Origin: Paraburkholderia hospita
GTDB taxonomy: Bacteria; Pseudomonadota; Gammaproteobacteria; Burkholderiales; Burkholderiaceae
Direction: 5' to 3'
Length of the DNA stretch: 64,000 nt
Assembly (NCBI RefSeq): GCF_002902965.1
Contig: NZ_CP026107.1
Coordinates: 1,612,001 to 1,676,000, forward strand
Position numbers and translations under genes: made by a program. Within the stretch, counting starts at the first letter, position 1; every line of letters starts with the position of its first letter. Below the pieces are notes generated by a model. That model was given only the letters and a program-made list of their open reading frames with translations. It did not search any database and was not told where the DNA came from. Positions 53,757 to 62,773 of this stretch are shown here, piece by piece.

Positions 53757-54776
53757 TTATTCGTGCGCGCCGAGCGGCTGAGGCAACGGCCCTGCGTCGT
53801 CCTCCTCCATCCGCGCGCTCTCGCCTGCTTTCAGCCTTGCGCGCTTCGACCACGTCGCCGTGAGAATCGGCACGAGGATCGCCGTGACGAGGCACGCGGT
53901 CGCGACCATCGCCGTCGCTGCCGGCACCACTGGCTTGAAGTGCGGAATCATCTCGCCGATGATCGACGGATTGGCCACCGCCGCGCCCGCCGTCGATGAT
54001 GCCGCGAGGCCCGCTGCGCCATTGCCACCCGCGATATAGCGGTCGGCGAGAATCAGCGGAATGCCCGTGATGACGATCACGCCCAGCCCGAGCAGCACGC
54101 CCGGAATGCCACTCTTGACGATCACGTTCAGGTCGATACCGTTGCCGAGCGCAAAGCCGAAGAACGGAATCAGCGGCACCACACAGCGGCCGAACAGTTC
54201 GCGCAGCGCGCTATCCAGATTGCCGAGCGTGAAGCCGATGACAAACGGCAGCACCGCGCCGACGAACAGCCGCGGCTCGAAGAACGCGACGCCCGTCGCG
54301 CCGAGAATGATCATGCTGACGAGCGGCCCCGATTCGATCGACATCAGCACGAACGCCCCCGCTTCTTCCTTCGTGCCGTATTGCTGCATCACGGCGGCAT
54401 AGAGCCCGCCGTTGGTCATGTCCATTGACGTGGTGATGGCCAGCACCGACAGCCCGGCGAACAATCCTGTCTTGATGCCGTCGATAGGCAGCAGCGACGA
54501 CGCGATGATCGTCGCGAGCCACGCGACCAGCATCTTCGTGACGAGCAACGTACCCGACTTGCGCAACACGGTGCCCGTGGCGCGCAGATCGATGGTCGCG
54601 CCCATGCAGAAGAACCACACGGCGAGAATCGGCACAGTGCCCGTGATCAGGCCGTTCGTGAACGACCCAAAGTATTTGCCGGCGCCGGGCGCGAACGAAT
54701 GTACGCAAGCGCCGAGCAACAGCGGTATCAGCATGAGACCGCCTGGTACGCGGTCGATTGCCTTCTTCAGTTTCAT
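53757..54776 (-). CDS. kdgT: 2-keto-3-deoxygluconate permease
   Basis: A 339-residue membrane carrier of the KdgT family, importing 2-keto-3-deoxygluconate with protons. Family features: [70 protein letters not shown], and [19 protein letters not shown]. About ten hydrophobic segments and normal family length. It is divergent from kduI across 281 bases that include two palindromes, consistent with control by the local IclR/KdgR-type gene. Confidence 0.96.
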   Translation of the reverse strand: MKLKKAIDRVPGGLMLIPLLLGACVHSFAPGAGKYFGSFTNGLITGTVPILAVWFFCMGATIDLRATGTVLRKSGTLLVTKMLVAWLATIIASSLLPIDGIKTGLFAGLSVLAITTSMDMTNGGLYAAVMQQYGTKEEAGAFVLMSIESGPLVSMIILGATGVAFFEPRLFVGAVLPFVIGFTLGNLDSALRELFGRCVVPLIPFFGFALGNGIDLNVIVKSGIPGVLLGLGVIVITGIPLILADRYIAGGNGAAGLAASSTAGAAVANPSIIGEMIPHFKPVVPAATAMVATACLVTAILVPILTATWSKRARLKAGESARMEEDDAGPLPQPLGAHE

Positions 54777-54874
54777 GTCTCCTCCATACGACGCCAGGCC
54801 GGTGATGGGAACGGCGGAAAGGTCCGGTATGGTCCGGCTACATCCACCTGTCCGCGGACTATAGCATCGACAAA

Positions 54875-54887
54875 GGAACGATGTTCC
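54875..54887. promoter_or_regulatory. Palindrome in the kdgT-kduI region, possible IclR/KdgR site
   Basis: GGAAC-GAT-GTTCC, a perfect 5+5 palindrome with a 3-base centre, about 100 bases upstream of kdgT and 170 upstream of kduI. The (T)GGAAC-N-GTTCC(A) shape fits IclR-family operators. Confidence 0.45.
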
Positions 54888-54971
54888 GTTTTTGTTAGTG
54901 TCGAGATTAATCGTTTACCCTGCTTTAACAATACCTCTCCCGGAATATGGATATTTGACATTTTCTTTATT

Positions 54972-54988
54972 TCGGACCGGCGTTCCGA
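54972..54988. promoter_or_regulatory. Second palindrome upstream of kduI
   Basis: TCGGA-CCGGCGT-TCCGA, 70 bases before the kduI start, just downstream of a TTGACA-like -35 element at 54955-54960. It may be an operator overlapping the promoter. The match between the two palindromes in this region is limited to GGA/TCC. Confidence 0.35.
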
Positions 54989-55057
54989 TCATGCTAGACT
55001 GCGCGCACAATCAACCCGGACGCGGCGTCCAGCGTGCCGCCCAGCAGCGGAGGAGAC

Positions 55058-55894
55058 ATGGAAGTCAGGCAGAGCATCAACAGCGAATACGCGAAGACGC
55101 TCGACACAACCGGCCTCAGAAAAGAGTTTCTGGTCGAGAAGGTGTTCGAACCGGATGCGCTTGCGCTCACGTATAGCCATATCGACCGGATCATCGTTGG
55201 CGGTGCGTTTCCGCAGACGCGCGCCGTCGAAGTGCCCAGCTCGCTCGGTAAATCGATCGGCGTCAGTTATCTGCTGGAGCGGCGCGAACTCGGCGCGATC
55301 AATATCGGTGGTGACGGTTGGGTCGAGGCGGATGGCAAGCGCTTTGCCGTGCGCAATGAGGAAGCGATCTTTGTCGGCAAGGGCACGCAGTCGCTGACGT
55401 TCGGCAGCGACGATCCCGCGCATCCCGCGAAGTTCTATCTGAACTGCGCGCCAGCGCAGGCCACGTTTCCGACGCGCACCATCACGCTCGCCGAAGCATC
55501 GCCGCAAACGCTCGGCGATCCCGCGACGAGCAACCGCCGCACGATCTATAAGTTCATCGTTCCCGAAGTGCTGCCCACCTGCCAGCTGTCGATGGGCATG
55601 ACCAAGCTCGAACCTGGCAGCCTCTGGAACACGATGCCTTGCCACACGCACGAGCGGCGCATGGAAGTGTATTTCTACTTCAACGTCGCCGACGATGCCG
55701 CCGTCTTCCACATGCTCGGCGAGCCGCAGGAGACGCGGCATATTCTCGTGCACAACGAGCAGGCCGTGATCTCGCCGAGCTGGTCGATTCACTCGGGCGT
55801 CGGCACGCGGGCCTATACGTTCATCTGGGGGATGGTCGGCGAAAACCAGGTGTTCAGCGACATGGACCATCTCGCCGTGCGCGATCTGCGCTAA
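55058..55894 (+). CDS. kduI: 5-dehydro-4-deoxy-D-glucuronate isomerase
   Basis: A 278-residue cupin-fold isomerase converting 5-keto-4-deoxyuronate to 3-deoxy-D-glycero-2,5-hexodiulosonate in pectin/uronate breakdown. It begins [20 protein letters not shown] and has [56 protein letters not shown], and the zinc site [20 protein letters not shown] with HxH and Glu. GGAGGAGAC is just before ATG 55058, which settles the start. kduD follows after 34 bases. Confidence 0.97.
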   Translation: MEVRQSINSEYAKTLDTTGLRKEFLVEKVFEPDALALTYSHIDRIIVGGAFPQTRAVEVPSSLGKSIGVSYLLERRELGAINIGGDGWVEADGKRFAVRNEEAIFVGKGTQSLTFGSDDPAHPAKFYLNCAPAQATFPTRTITLAEASPQTLGDPATSNRRTIYKFIVPEVLPTCQLSMGMTKLEPGSLWNTMPCHTHERRMEVYFYFNVADDAAVFHMLGEPQETRHILVHNEQAVISPSWSIHSGVGTRAYTFIWGMVGENQVFSDMDHLAVRDLR

Positions 55895-55928
55895 TGCAAC
55901 GCAGGTTTTCATCGATCAGGAATCGCGC

Positions 55929-56726
55929 ATGACTTCGCATCCTTCGCATCCTTCGCACCCTTCACACCCTCCGCATCCCTTCGATCTCGGCGGCAAGGTC
56001 GCGCTCGTCACGGGCAGCAACACGGGACTCGGCGCGGGCATGGCACGCGCGCTCGCGGCCGCGGGCTGCGACATCGTCGGCGTGAGCCGCTCGGACGACA
56101 GCGACACCGCGCAACAGGTGAAGGCACTGGGCCGCCGCTACGTCGGCGTGAGCGCGGACCTGTCGAACATCGCGCCCATCGACGACATCGTGCGCGCCGC
56201 GCTCGAAGCCTGCGGGCGCATCGATGTGCTGGTGAACAATGCCGGCATCATCCGGCGCGCGGACGCGCTCACGTTCAGCGAGGACGACTGGGATGCCGTG
56301 ATGAACGTGAACCTGAAGAGCGCGTTCTTTCTTGCGCAGGCCGTCGCGCGTCATTTCGTCGAGCAGGACAAGCGCGGCAAGATCATCAACGTCGCATCGA
56401 TGCTGTCGTTCCAGGGCGGCATCCGCGTCGCGTCGTACACGTCGTCGAAAAGCGGCATGCTCGGACTGACGCGCCTGCTCGCCAACGAATGGGCGGCGCG
56501 CGGCATCAACGTGAATGCGATCGCGCCGGGCTACATGGCGACATCGAACACGGCGGCGCTGCGCGACGATGAGCAGCGCAACAGCGAGATCGTCGCGCGC
56601 ATCCCGGCGGGACGCTGGGGCACACCCGACGATCTCGCGGGCCCGGTTGTATTTCTCGCGTCGGTGGCTTCGGACTATGTGCATGGCCACACGCTCGCCG
56701 TCGACGGCGGCTGGCTTGCGCGGTGA
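55929..56726 (+). CDS. kduD: 2-dehydro-3-deoxy-D-gluconate 5-dehydrogenase KduD
   Basis: A 265-residue SDR enzyme following KduI in uronate catabolism. FDLGGKVALVTGSNTGLGAG, NNAGIIRRADALTFSEDDWD, the catalytic Ser in NVASMLSFQGG, YTSSKSG for YxxxK, and INVNAIAPGYMATSNTAALR are typical of KduD, with the conserved GYMATSNT. The N-terminal 17 residues are MTSHPSHPSHPSHPPHP, coded by five near-perfect 9-base units (55934-55978), instead of the short tail seen in other KduD proteins. AGGAA precedes ATG 55929. Confidence 0.95.
   Translation: MTSHPSHPSHPSHPPHPFDLGGKVALVTGSNTGLGAGMARALAAAGCDIVGVSRSDDSDTAQQVKALGRRYVGVSADLSNIAPIDDIVRAALEACGRIDVLVNNAGIIRRADALTFSEDDWDAVMNVNLKSAFFLAQAVARHFVEQDKRGKIINVASMLSFQGGIRVASYTSSKSGMLGLTRLLANEWAARGINVNAIAPGYMATSNTAALRDDEQRNSEIVARIPAGRWGTPDDLAGPVVFLASVASDYVHGHTLAVDGGWLAR
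55934..55978 (+). repeat. Five tandem 9-base repeats encoding a Ser-His-Pro tail of KduD
   Basis: Units TTCGCATCC, TTCGCATCC, TTCGCACCC, TTCACACCC and TCCGCATCC run in frame at the 5' end of kduD. Three-base periodicity means that unit gain or loss keeps the frame. The array can expand or shrink by slippage, changing only the length of the His-rich N-terminus. Confidence 0.85.
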
Positions 56727-56823
56727 TGTGATTTGATGTGAATTGCGCGGCGCACGCGGTATATTTCGGCGATCAGCAACATCGTTGTGGAAAGACGCTG
56801 CGGGCAACCGCTGCGCAGACACT

Positions 56824-57708
56824 ATGGCAGCCATCGACAAACTCAAGACCACGGCCACCGCGCCCCGCAAGCGCGCCGCCGCCCCGCTCACGTCCGACGT
56901 GGACGCCGCCGATAAGGGCGAATCGCTGTCGTCGATCGCGCGCGTGTTCGCGATCCTCGGCGCGATTGGCGACAGCGGGCAGATTGGCATCAGCGAGCTA
57001 TCGCAACGGCTTTCGCTATCGAAGACGACTGTGCATCGCGTGCTGCAAACGCTGAAGGCGCTTGGGTATGTGACGCAAGAGGTCGAGACCGAGCGCTATC
57101 ACCTCACCATCCGGCTGTTCGAACTCGGTGCGAAGGCGCTGGAAAGCGTTGATCTCGTGCGCGAGGCTGATATCGAGATGCGGCGCATTGCGGGCGCGAC
57201 GCGTGAGGCCGTGCACCTCGGCACGTTTGACGAAGACGCGATTATCTATATCCACAAGATCGACGCCGATTATGGGCTGCGGATGCAGTCGCGCATCGGG
57301 CGACGTAATCCGTTGCATAGCACGGCGATTGGCAAGGTGTTGCTTGCGTGGATGGAACCTGCTGAAGCGCGCGAGGTGTTGTCGCATATCGAGTTTCGCA
57401 AGTCGACTGCGAAGACGCTCGCTTCTGCCGATGCGGTGATGAGCATTCTGCCGCAGGTGCGGGCGCAGGGTTATGGTGAGGATATCGAGGAGCAGGAGGA
57501 AGGCTTACGATGCCTGGCTGTGCCTGTGTTTGATCGGTTTGGGCGTGTGATTGCGGGGCTTTCTGTGTCGTTTCCGACTATGCGGTGTGGGGCTGATACC
57601 AAGTTGCACTATGTGGCTTTGCTCAAGGCTGCGGGGGCTGCTGTGTCGGCAAGGCTCGGGTATCGCGAGCCGACGCAGGAAGCGGCTGAGATCACGCATC
57701 CGGGCTGA
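56824..57708 (+). CDS. IclR-family transcriptional regulator (KdgR-type, by context)
   Basis: A 294-residue IclR protein with a basic tail, wHTH about residues 37-100 (LSSIARVFAILGAIGDSGQI, LSQRLSLSKTTVHRVLQTLK) and effector domain (EAVHLGTFDEDAIIYIHKID, RIGRRNPLHSTAIGKVLLAW, EDIEEQEEGLRCLAVPVFDR). It follows kduD on the same strand (97 bases), so it is likely the KdgR-type repressor of kdgT-kduID sensing 2-keto-3-deoxygluconate. Its stop codon is inside a terminator hairpin. Confidence 0.93.
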   Translation: MAAIDKLKTTATAPRKRAAAPLTSDVDAADKGESLSSIARVFAILGAIGDSGQIGISELSQRLSLSKTTVHRVLQTLKALGYVTQEVETERYHLTIRLFELGAKALESVDLVREADIEMRRIAGATREAVHLGTFDEDAIIYIHKIDADYGLRMQSRIGRRNPLHSTAIGKVLLAWMEPAEAREVLSHIEFRKSTAKTLASADAVMSILPQVRAQGYGEDIEEQEEGLRCLAVPVFDRFGRVIAGLSVSFPTMRCGADTKLHYVALLKAAGAAVSARLGYREPTQEAAEITHPG

Positions 57709-57728
57709 CACTGAAGGTCAGCTTTTTT
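57704..57728 (+). terminator. Rho-independent terminator overlapping the IclR gene stop codon
   Basis: GCTGAC, a seven-base loop and GTCAGC, followed by TTTTTT. The stop codon TGA (57706-57708) is part of the first arm. Confidence 0.8.
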
Positions 57729-57732
57729 GTTG

Positions 57733-58690
57733 GATGCGCCTGCGCGGCGCGGACGGTTTGGTTTTTTGCCTTCGCGAGGCGGGGTTTTGTTGCGCACGCG
57801 GTTTGGCTTTTTTGGGGTTTGCGCTGGCATCCGCGTATTGCCTTCGTGCTTCAAGCGTCGCCCCTGTGCTTTTGCCTCTGCGCTGGCATCCGCGTTATGA
57901 CTTACCCCTTCACGCGTTGCCCCTGTGCGGGGCGGCACCTACTTTTCTTTGCCGCCGCAAAGAAAAGTAGGCAAAAGAAAGCGGCTCACACCGCCAACAT
58001 TTCTTCCTGCCTGAGGGCCCCCAACCGGTCCCTAACTTCACACGGCAACCTGCTTGTTCAGCGTTCGTTGCCAGCGCTCTTGCGGTGCGCCTCACCCGCT
58101 TCACACACCCGCGCTGCACCATGCCGTGCCAGATATTCCACGGCCGCCCAGGTGGCAAACTGTGTGTAGGCCGTAGCGCTACACACGCCTCACTCCGGAC
58201 CGATAGCGCACGCGTTCCACCCTGTAAGAGCGCCAGGCTATACGACGCGACAACCTACACACAGTTTGCCACCTGGGCGGCACATACCATTCGCTGCCGC
58301 TGGCCCGAGTACGGGTATTCGAAGCGGGTGAGGCGCACATTCAAAGCGTTGGCAACGCACGCAAACAGAAAGGCTGCCGTGTGAAGCGTAAGACCCTGTA
58401 GGGGCCCTCAGGCAAACACAAGAACTGGCGGTGTTAGCCGCTTTCTTTTGCCTACTTTTCTTTGCGGCGGCAAAGAAAAGTAGGTGCCGCCCCGCACAGG
58501 GGCAACGCGTGAAGGGGTACGTCATAACGCGGATGCCAGCGCAGAGGCAAAAGCACAGGGGCGACGCTTGAACAGCAAACACCGTAACGCGGATGCCAGC
58601 GCCGAGGCAAATAAACCAAACAGCGTGCGCAGCAAAACCCCGCCTCGCGAAGGCAAAAAAAACCAAACCGCCCGCGCCGCGAAGGCGCAA
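57733..58690. repeat. Large palindromic repeat element, copy 2 (inverted relative to copy 1)
   Basis: An about 950-base non-coding element of the same design as 51464-52200. It has longer outer arms (about 57733-57995 and 58425-58690), the perfect hairpins at 57938-57971 and 58451-58484, and the perfect 28-base inner inverted repeat at 58143-58170 and 58254-58281. The centre of this copy, read on the reverse strand, follows copy 1 closely. It lies between the convergent IclR and LysR genes. It contains extra tandem units (GCTGGCATCCGCG near 57821, 57882 and complements near 58530 and 58590). Confidence 0.85.
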
Positions 58691-58697
58691 AAAAAAC

Positions 58698-59600
58698 TCA
58701 CCGCGGGGAAGCCCGCAAATACTCCCCAAGAAAATCAACAAACGTCCGCAGCTTCACGGAAAGCTGATTACGTTCAAGATAAATCGCATGAATATCCGCA
58801 CTGGGCAACGCCCAATCAACCAAAAGCGGCACGAGCGCGCCCCGCTCCAGATACTCCCCAATCTCCCACTGCGAACGCACAACCACACCACGCCCTTCAA
58901 GCGCCCAGTGCAGCACTGCACTGCCATCATTACTCGCTAGCGGCCCATCCACCTTCACAGTCTCCACGCGCTTGCCGCGCGAAAAATGCCACGTCCCATA
59001 AGCCGACTCATTCTCGCGCAGCACAATACACGCATGCCGCGTCAGATCATGCGGCAGCAAAGGCATCCCATGACGCTTCACATAGTCGGGCGACGCGCAC
59101 ACGATGCGCCGGTTCTTCATCAACAAACGCGCATTGACACGCGCATCAGGCACCTCGCCAAACCGGATGCCAAGATCAAAACCCTCTTCCTGCAAACTCA
59201 TCGGCCTATCGGTCAGATGAAGCTGAATCTTCATCGACGGAAAACGCGCAACGAAATCGGAAATCGCAGGCGCAATCCGCGCACGGCCGAAACCGAACGA
59301 AGCATTCACACGCAGCAACCCCGCCGGCTCAGCGCGGCTGCGCGTCACCAGCTGTTCGAGTTCCTGCAACTCGTCGAGTATCCGCGAACCGTTCGCGAGA
59401 TATAGCTCGCCTTCCGGCGTCAGGCTCAGACGCCGCGTCGTGCGGTTCATCAGGCGCACGCCCAGCCGCCGTTCGAGTTGCGCCAGGCGCTTGCTGACAG
59501 CCGGCGGCGTCACGCCAAGCTCGCGCGCCGCTGCCGCCAGATTGCGATGCCGCGCGACCAGCGCAAACAGATTCAGATCCGAAAAGCCGTCCATTTTCAC
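58698..59600 (-). CDS. LysR-family transcriptional regulator
   Basis: A 300-residue LysR regulator: MDGFSDLNLFALVARHRNLA, RELGVTPPAVSKRLAQLERR, RLMNRTTRRLSLTPEGE (wHTH), and a substrate-binding domain with LLRVNASFGFGRARIAPAI and RRIVCASPDYVKRHGMPLLP. It is divergent from the dehalogenase-like hydrolase gene at 59714 (113-base gap) and likely regulates the hydrolase-leuCD-dctA set. Effector unknown, probably a dicarboxylate (inference). Confidence 0.93.
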   Translation of the reverse strand: MKMDGFSDLNLFALVARHRNLAAAARELGVTPPAVSKRLAQLERRLGVRLMNRTTRRLSLTPEGELYLANGSRILDELQELEQLVTRSRAEPAGLLRVNASFGFGRARIAPAISDFVARFPSMKIQLHLTDRPMSLQEEGFDLGIRFGEVPDARVNARLLMKNRRIVCASPDYVKRHGMPLLPHDLTRHACIVLRENESAYGTWHFSRGKRVETVKVDGPLASNDGSAVLHWALEGRGVVVRSQWEIGEYLERGALVPLLVDWALPSADIHAIYLERNQLSVKLRTFVDFLGEYLRASPR

Positions 59601-59713
59601 TGTCTCCCAACGTCCGTCACGATTCGTTCCTTTAAGTTACGACCGGAATGCTTTTGCGGAAACCCTATCTCTCAAGGCATCAATTAGACTCGATTCAACC
59701 TTGGGAGACAACG

Positions 59714-60592
59714 ATGTTCGAAGGATTCACGGATGCGTCGGCCCACATCGACGGCATCAACATTCATGCAATCAAGGGCGGAACCGGGCCCGCGCTGCTG
59801 CTGTTGCACGGCCACCCGCAGACGCATGCAATCTGGCACAAGGTCGCGCCCACACTGGCCGCCCACTTCACCGTGATCGCCGCCGACCTGCGCGGCTACG
59901 GCGACAGCGGCAAGCCGCAAGGCGCGGCGGATCACGCGAACTACTCCAAGCGCCGCATGGCGCTCGATCAGGTTGAATTGATGCGCGCTCACGGCTTCGC
60001 GTCGTTTGCGGTGATCGGCCATGACCGAGGTGGACGCGTGGCCGCGCGCATGGCGCTCGATCACCCCGACGCCGTCGAGCGCCTCGTCACGCTCGACGTC
60101 GCGCCGACGCTCGCGATGTACGAGAAAACCTCGTTCGATTTCGCCCGCGCTTACTGGCACTGGTTCATGCTGGTGCGTCCCGCGCCGTTTCCGGAGACGC
60201 TGATCCGCGCGGACCCGGACCTCTATTTGAAGCAGACGATCGGCGCGCGCAGCGCGGGCCTCGCGCCGTTCACGACCGAAGCCTACGCCGACTATCTGCG
60301 CTGTCTGTCCGATCCCGCTACCGCGCATGGCATCTGCGAGGACTACCGCGCGAGCGTCACGATCGATCTCGAACACGACCGCGCGACGCTCGCCGCGCGT
60401 GAGCAGATCACGTGCGACTTTCTCGCACTATGGGGCGCGCAAGGCGTGATCGAGCAATGCTTCGAGCCGCTTGCGGAGTGGCGGCCATACGCACCGCAAG
60501 TCCAAGGCGAAGCACTGCCCTGCGGCCACTACATCCCGGAAGAAGCGCCGCAACTTTTCCTGGACCGCGTGCTGCCCTTTCTTGGCACGTGA
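59714..60592 (+). CDS. Alpha/beta hydrolase, haloacetate (fluoroacetate) dehalogenase-like
   Basis: A 292-residue alpha/beta-hydrolase. The oxyanion-hole motif LLLLHGHPQTHAIWHKVAP, RGYGDSGKPQ, the nucleophile elbow VIGHDRGGRVAARMALDHPD with Asp as nucleophile (about residue 103), the Arg next to it, and the halide-binding AYWHWFMLVRPAPFPE (His-Trp) all match the fluoroacetate dehalogenase group, as does the C-terminal GHYIPEEAP catalytic His. It should cleave a haloacid or be an epoxide/ester hydrolase of the same subgroup. It is followed by leuC after 28 bases. ATG 59714 gives the family start. Confidence 0.92.
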   Translation: MFEGFTDASAHIDGINIHAIKGGTGPALLLLHGHPQTHAIWHKVAPTLAAHFTVIAADLRGYGDSGKPQGAADHANYSKRRMALDQVELMRAHGFASFAVIGHDRGGRVAARMALDHPDAVERLVTLDVAPTLAMYEKTSFDFARAYWHWFMLVRPAPFPETLIRADPDLYLKQTIGARSAGLAPFTTEAYADYLRCLSDPATAHGICEDYRASVTIDLEHDRATLAAREQITCDFLALWGAQGVIEQCFEPLAEWRPYAPQVQGEALPCGHYIPEEAPQLFLDRVLPFLGT

Positions 60593-60619
60593 CTCCAACA
60601 CAAAGAACCCCACATCACC

Positions 60620-62038
60620 ATGTCGAAACGAACCCTCTACCAGAAGCTCGTCGAGTCACATCTCGTCTCGCGCATCGACGAACAGAACGTGCTGCTGTAC
60701 GTCGATCTGCATCTGATGAACGAGTACACCAGCCCGCAGGCCTTCAGCGCGCTCGAAGCGCGTGGCCGCGCGGTGCGCAGGCCACGGCAGCAACTCGCCG
60801 TCGTCAGTCATATCATTCCAACTCACGCTGAAACGCCGCGCGTGATCCGCGACGCCGCATCGCTCGTGCTCGCACAGAATCTCGGCCGCAACTGCGAGCG
60901 CGCCGGCATCCGCCTGCTCGCCGCGAACGATCCGATGCAGGGCATCGAGCACATCGTCGCGCCCGAGATGGGACTCGTGCGGCCCGGCATGGTCGTGCTT
61001 TGCGGCGACAGCCACACGACCACGTACGGCGCATTGGGTGCGCTGGGCTTCGGCATCGGCACGTCCGAGGTCGAGCATGTGCTCGCGACGCAAACCCTCG
61101 TCTACCGGCTCGCGCAAACCATGCGCATCGTGATCGATGGCGCGCTGCCTTATGGCACGTCATCGAAAGACGTCGTGATCTGGCTGCTCAGCCGGATCGG
61201 CGCACAAGGCGCGCGCGGCTATGCCGTCGAATTCGCGGGATCGACCATCGCTTCGCTATCCGCGGAAGCGCGCATGACCTTGTGCAACATGACCGTCGAA
61301 GCCGGCGCGCGCGCCGCGCTGATCGCACCCGACGCGACCACTTTCGACTATGTGCACGCGCATGCCAACACGCTCGACGAAACAGCGTGGCAAACCGCCC
61401 TCGACGACTGGCACACCCTTCGCTCCGACGACGACGCGCACTTCGACGCCGAACACCGTTTCGACGCGCGCGACATCGCGCCGTTCGTCACGTGGGGCAC
61501 GAGCCCCGACCAGGCCATCGCGATCGATGCGCGCATCCCCGGCGAAGCCGAACAGCCTTCGCGCGAAGCTGCCGCGTCGCTGCGCCGCGCGCTCGACTAC
61601 ATGGGACTTCAAGCACAACAGCCGCTGGCCGGCACGCGGATCGATCGCGTCTTTATCGGCTCGTGTACGAATGGGCGCATCGAAGACCTGCGCAGCGTCG
61701 CGCAGATCGTGCGCGGCAAGCACGTCGCGCAAGGCGTGCGCGCGATGGTGGTGCCCGGCTCGGGCAGCGTGCGCCGCGCAGCCGAACAGGAAGGCATCGC
61801 GCAGACGCTCATCGACGCCGGCTTCGAATGGCGCGAGCCGGGCTGCTCGATGTGCCTCGCGATGAACGACGACATGCTCGACGAAGGCGAGCGCTGCGCA
61901 TCGACGACGAACCGCAATTTCGAAGGACGCCAGGGACGCGGCGGCCGCACGCATCTGATGAGTCCCGTGATGGCAGCAGCAGCCGCGCTGACCGGCTGCA
62001 TCACCGATGTCCGCACACTGGAGATACACGCGCGATGA
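60620..62038 (+). CDS. leuC: LeuC-like hydro-lyase large subunit (3-isopropylmalate/(R)-2-methylmalate/maleate-type dehydratase)
   Basis: A 472-residue aconitase-superfamily large subunit. TLYQKLVESHLVSRIDEQNV, HAxxxH-type region SHIIPTHAE, VLCGDSHTTTYGALGALGFG, and the Fe-S ligands in IGSCTNGR and GCSMCLAMNDD. It binds a [4Fe-4S] cluster with the LeuD subunit. The length equals LeuC (about 466-470). The Leu biosynthesis cluster of Burkholderiaceae normally has leuB and asd nearby; here the neighbours are a dehalogenase and DctA, so this is a paralogue probably used on a C4-C6 dicarboxylate. Gene symbol given for the family. It overlaps leuD by 4 bases (ATGA). Confidence 0.92.
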   Translation: MSKRTLYQKLVESHLVSRIDEQNVLLYVDLHLMNEYTSPQAFSALEARGRAVRRPRQQLAVVSHIIPTHAETPRVIRDAASLVLAQNLGRNCERAGIRLLAANDPMQGIEHIVAPEMGLVRPGMVVLCGDSHTTTYGALGALGFGIGTSEVEHVLATQTLVYRLAQTMRIVIDGALPYGTSSKDVVIWLLSRIGAQGARGYAVEFAGSTIASLSAEARMTLCNMTVEAGARAALIAPDATTFDYVHAHANTLDETAWQTALDDWHTLRSDDDAHFDAEHRFDARDIAPFVTWGTSPDQAIAIDARIPGEAEQPSREAAASLRRALDYMGLQAQQPLAGTRIDRVFIGSCTNGRIEDLRSVAQIVRGKHVAQGVRAMVVPGSGSVRRAAEQEGIAQTLIDAGFEWREPGCSMCLAMNDDMLDEGERCASTTNRNFEGRQGRGGRTHLMSPVMAAAAALTGCITDVRTLEIHAR

Positions 62039-62649
62039 ACCGCTTGACCATCATCGAAGGAACGGCGGCGCCGTTGCCCATCGACAACCTCGACACCGAC
62101 CAGATCATGCCGAAGCAGTTCCTGCGCATCGTCGACAAGGCCGGTCTTGCAGATGGATTGCTGTACGACTTGCGCTTCGATGCGCAAGGCGTGCCGCGCG
62201 CCAACTGCGTGTTCAATCAGCGCGCCTGGGACGGCGCGCGCATTCTGATCGGCGGAGCGAACTTCGGCTGCGGATCGAGCCGCGAGCACGCGGTGTGGGG
62301 CTTGCAGCAATACGGCTTTCAAGCCGTAATCGCGCCGAGTTTCGCGGAGATTTTCTACTCCAACGCGATGAACAACCGGCTGCTGCTCGTGCAACTCGAA
62401 CGCGAAGCAATCGATGCACTCGTGCAGGCTTCGACCCAAACGCCTGAATCGAAACTCCGCATCGATCTCGAACGGCAAACCGTGACGGCTGCACACGGAC
62501 AGACCTACACGTACCCGCTCGGCGCGCGCCACAAGCAAATGGTGATCGAAGGCATGGACACGATCGATCTGACGCTCGCGTCCCTGCACGATATCGAGGC
62601 GTTCGAGCGCGCGCATTTCGCGCGGCGCGCATGGGCACAAGTCCTATGA
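62035..62649 (+). CDS. leuD: LeuD-like hydro-lyase small subunit
   Basis: A 204-residue small subunit of the same hydro-lyase. [63 protein letters not shown]. The swivelling domain GCGSSREH binds the substrate carboxylate. It overlaps leuC (ATGA) and gives with it an alpha/beta holoenzyme. The frame also reads open far upstream (to 61000), but that extension is antisense-like shadow of leuC. Confidence 0.93.
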   Translation: MNRLTIIEGTAAPLPIDNLDTDQIMPKQFLRIVDKAGLADGLLYDLRFDAQGVPRANCVFNQRAWDGARILIGGANFGCGSSREHAVWGLQQYGFQAVIAPSFAEIFYSNAMNNRLLLVQLEREAIDALVQASTQTPESKLRIDLERQTVTAAHGQTYTYPLGARHKQMVIEGMDTIDLTLASLHDIEAFERAHFARRAWAQVL

Positions 62650-62716
62650 AAGCCGCGCCGCCATCGCCATAGCGGCTTCGACAGCCGCGCCACTTTTTCA
62701 CGTTCAGACACGCCGA

Positions 62717-62740
62717 TTCCCTTCCGACTGCAGAAGGGAA
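62717..62740 (+). other. Hairpin in the leuD-dctA gap
   Basis: TTCCCTTC and GAAGGGAA form a perfect eight-pair stem with an eight-base loop, 67 bases after leuD and 33 bases before the dctA start. No T run follows, so it is more likely an mRNA-stability or attenuation element than a full terminator. Confidence 0.4.
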
Positions 62741-62773
62741 CGGCCCCGCTTTGCCCCGAAAAACGGAGGAGAC

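Noticed and set aside
55934..55978. Tandem 9-base repeats considered as a CRISPR-like array
   Set aside because: There are no spacers; the units are contiguous and in frame in kduD.
57609..57938. Small frames within the palindromic elements (also near 51435, 52019, 58484)
   Set aside because: They are mirror copies of the repeat with Lys/Arg/Pro-rich products, lack ribosome-binding sites and read through hairpins.
61000..62034. N-terminal extension of the LeuD frame inside leuC
   Set aside because: Arg-rich shadow; the family start is the ATG at 62035, overlapping the leuC stop.
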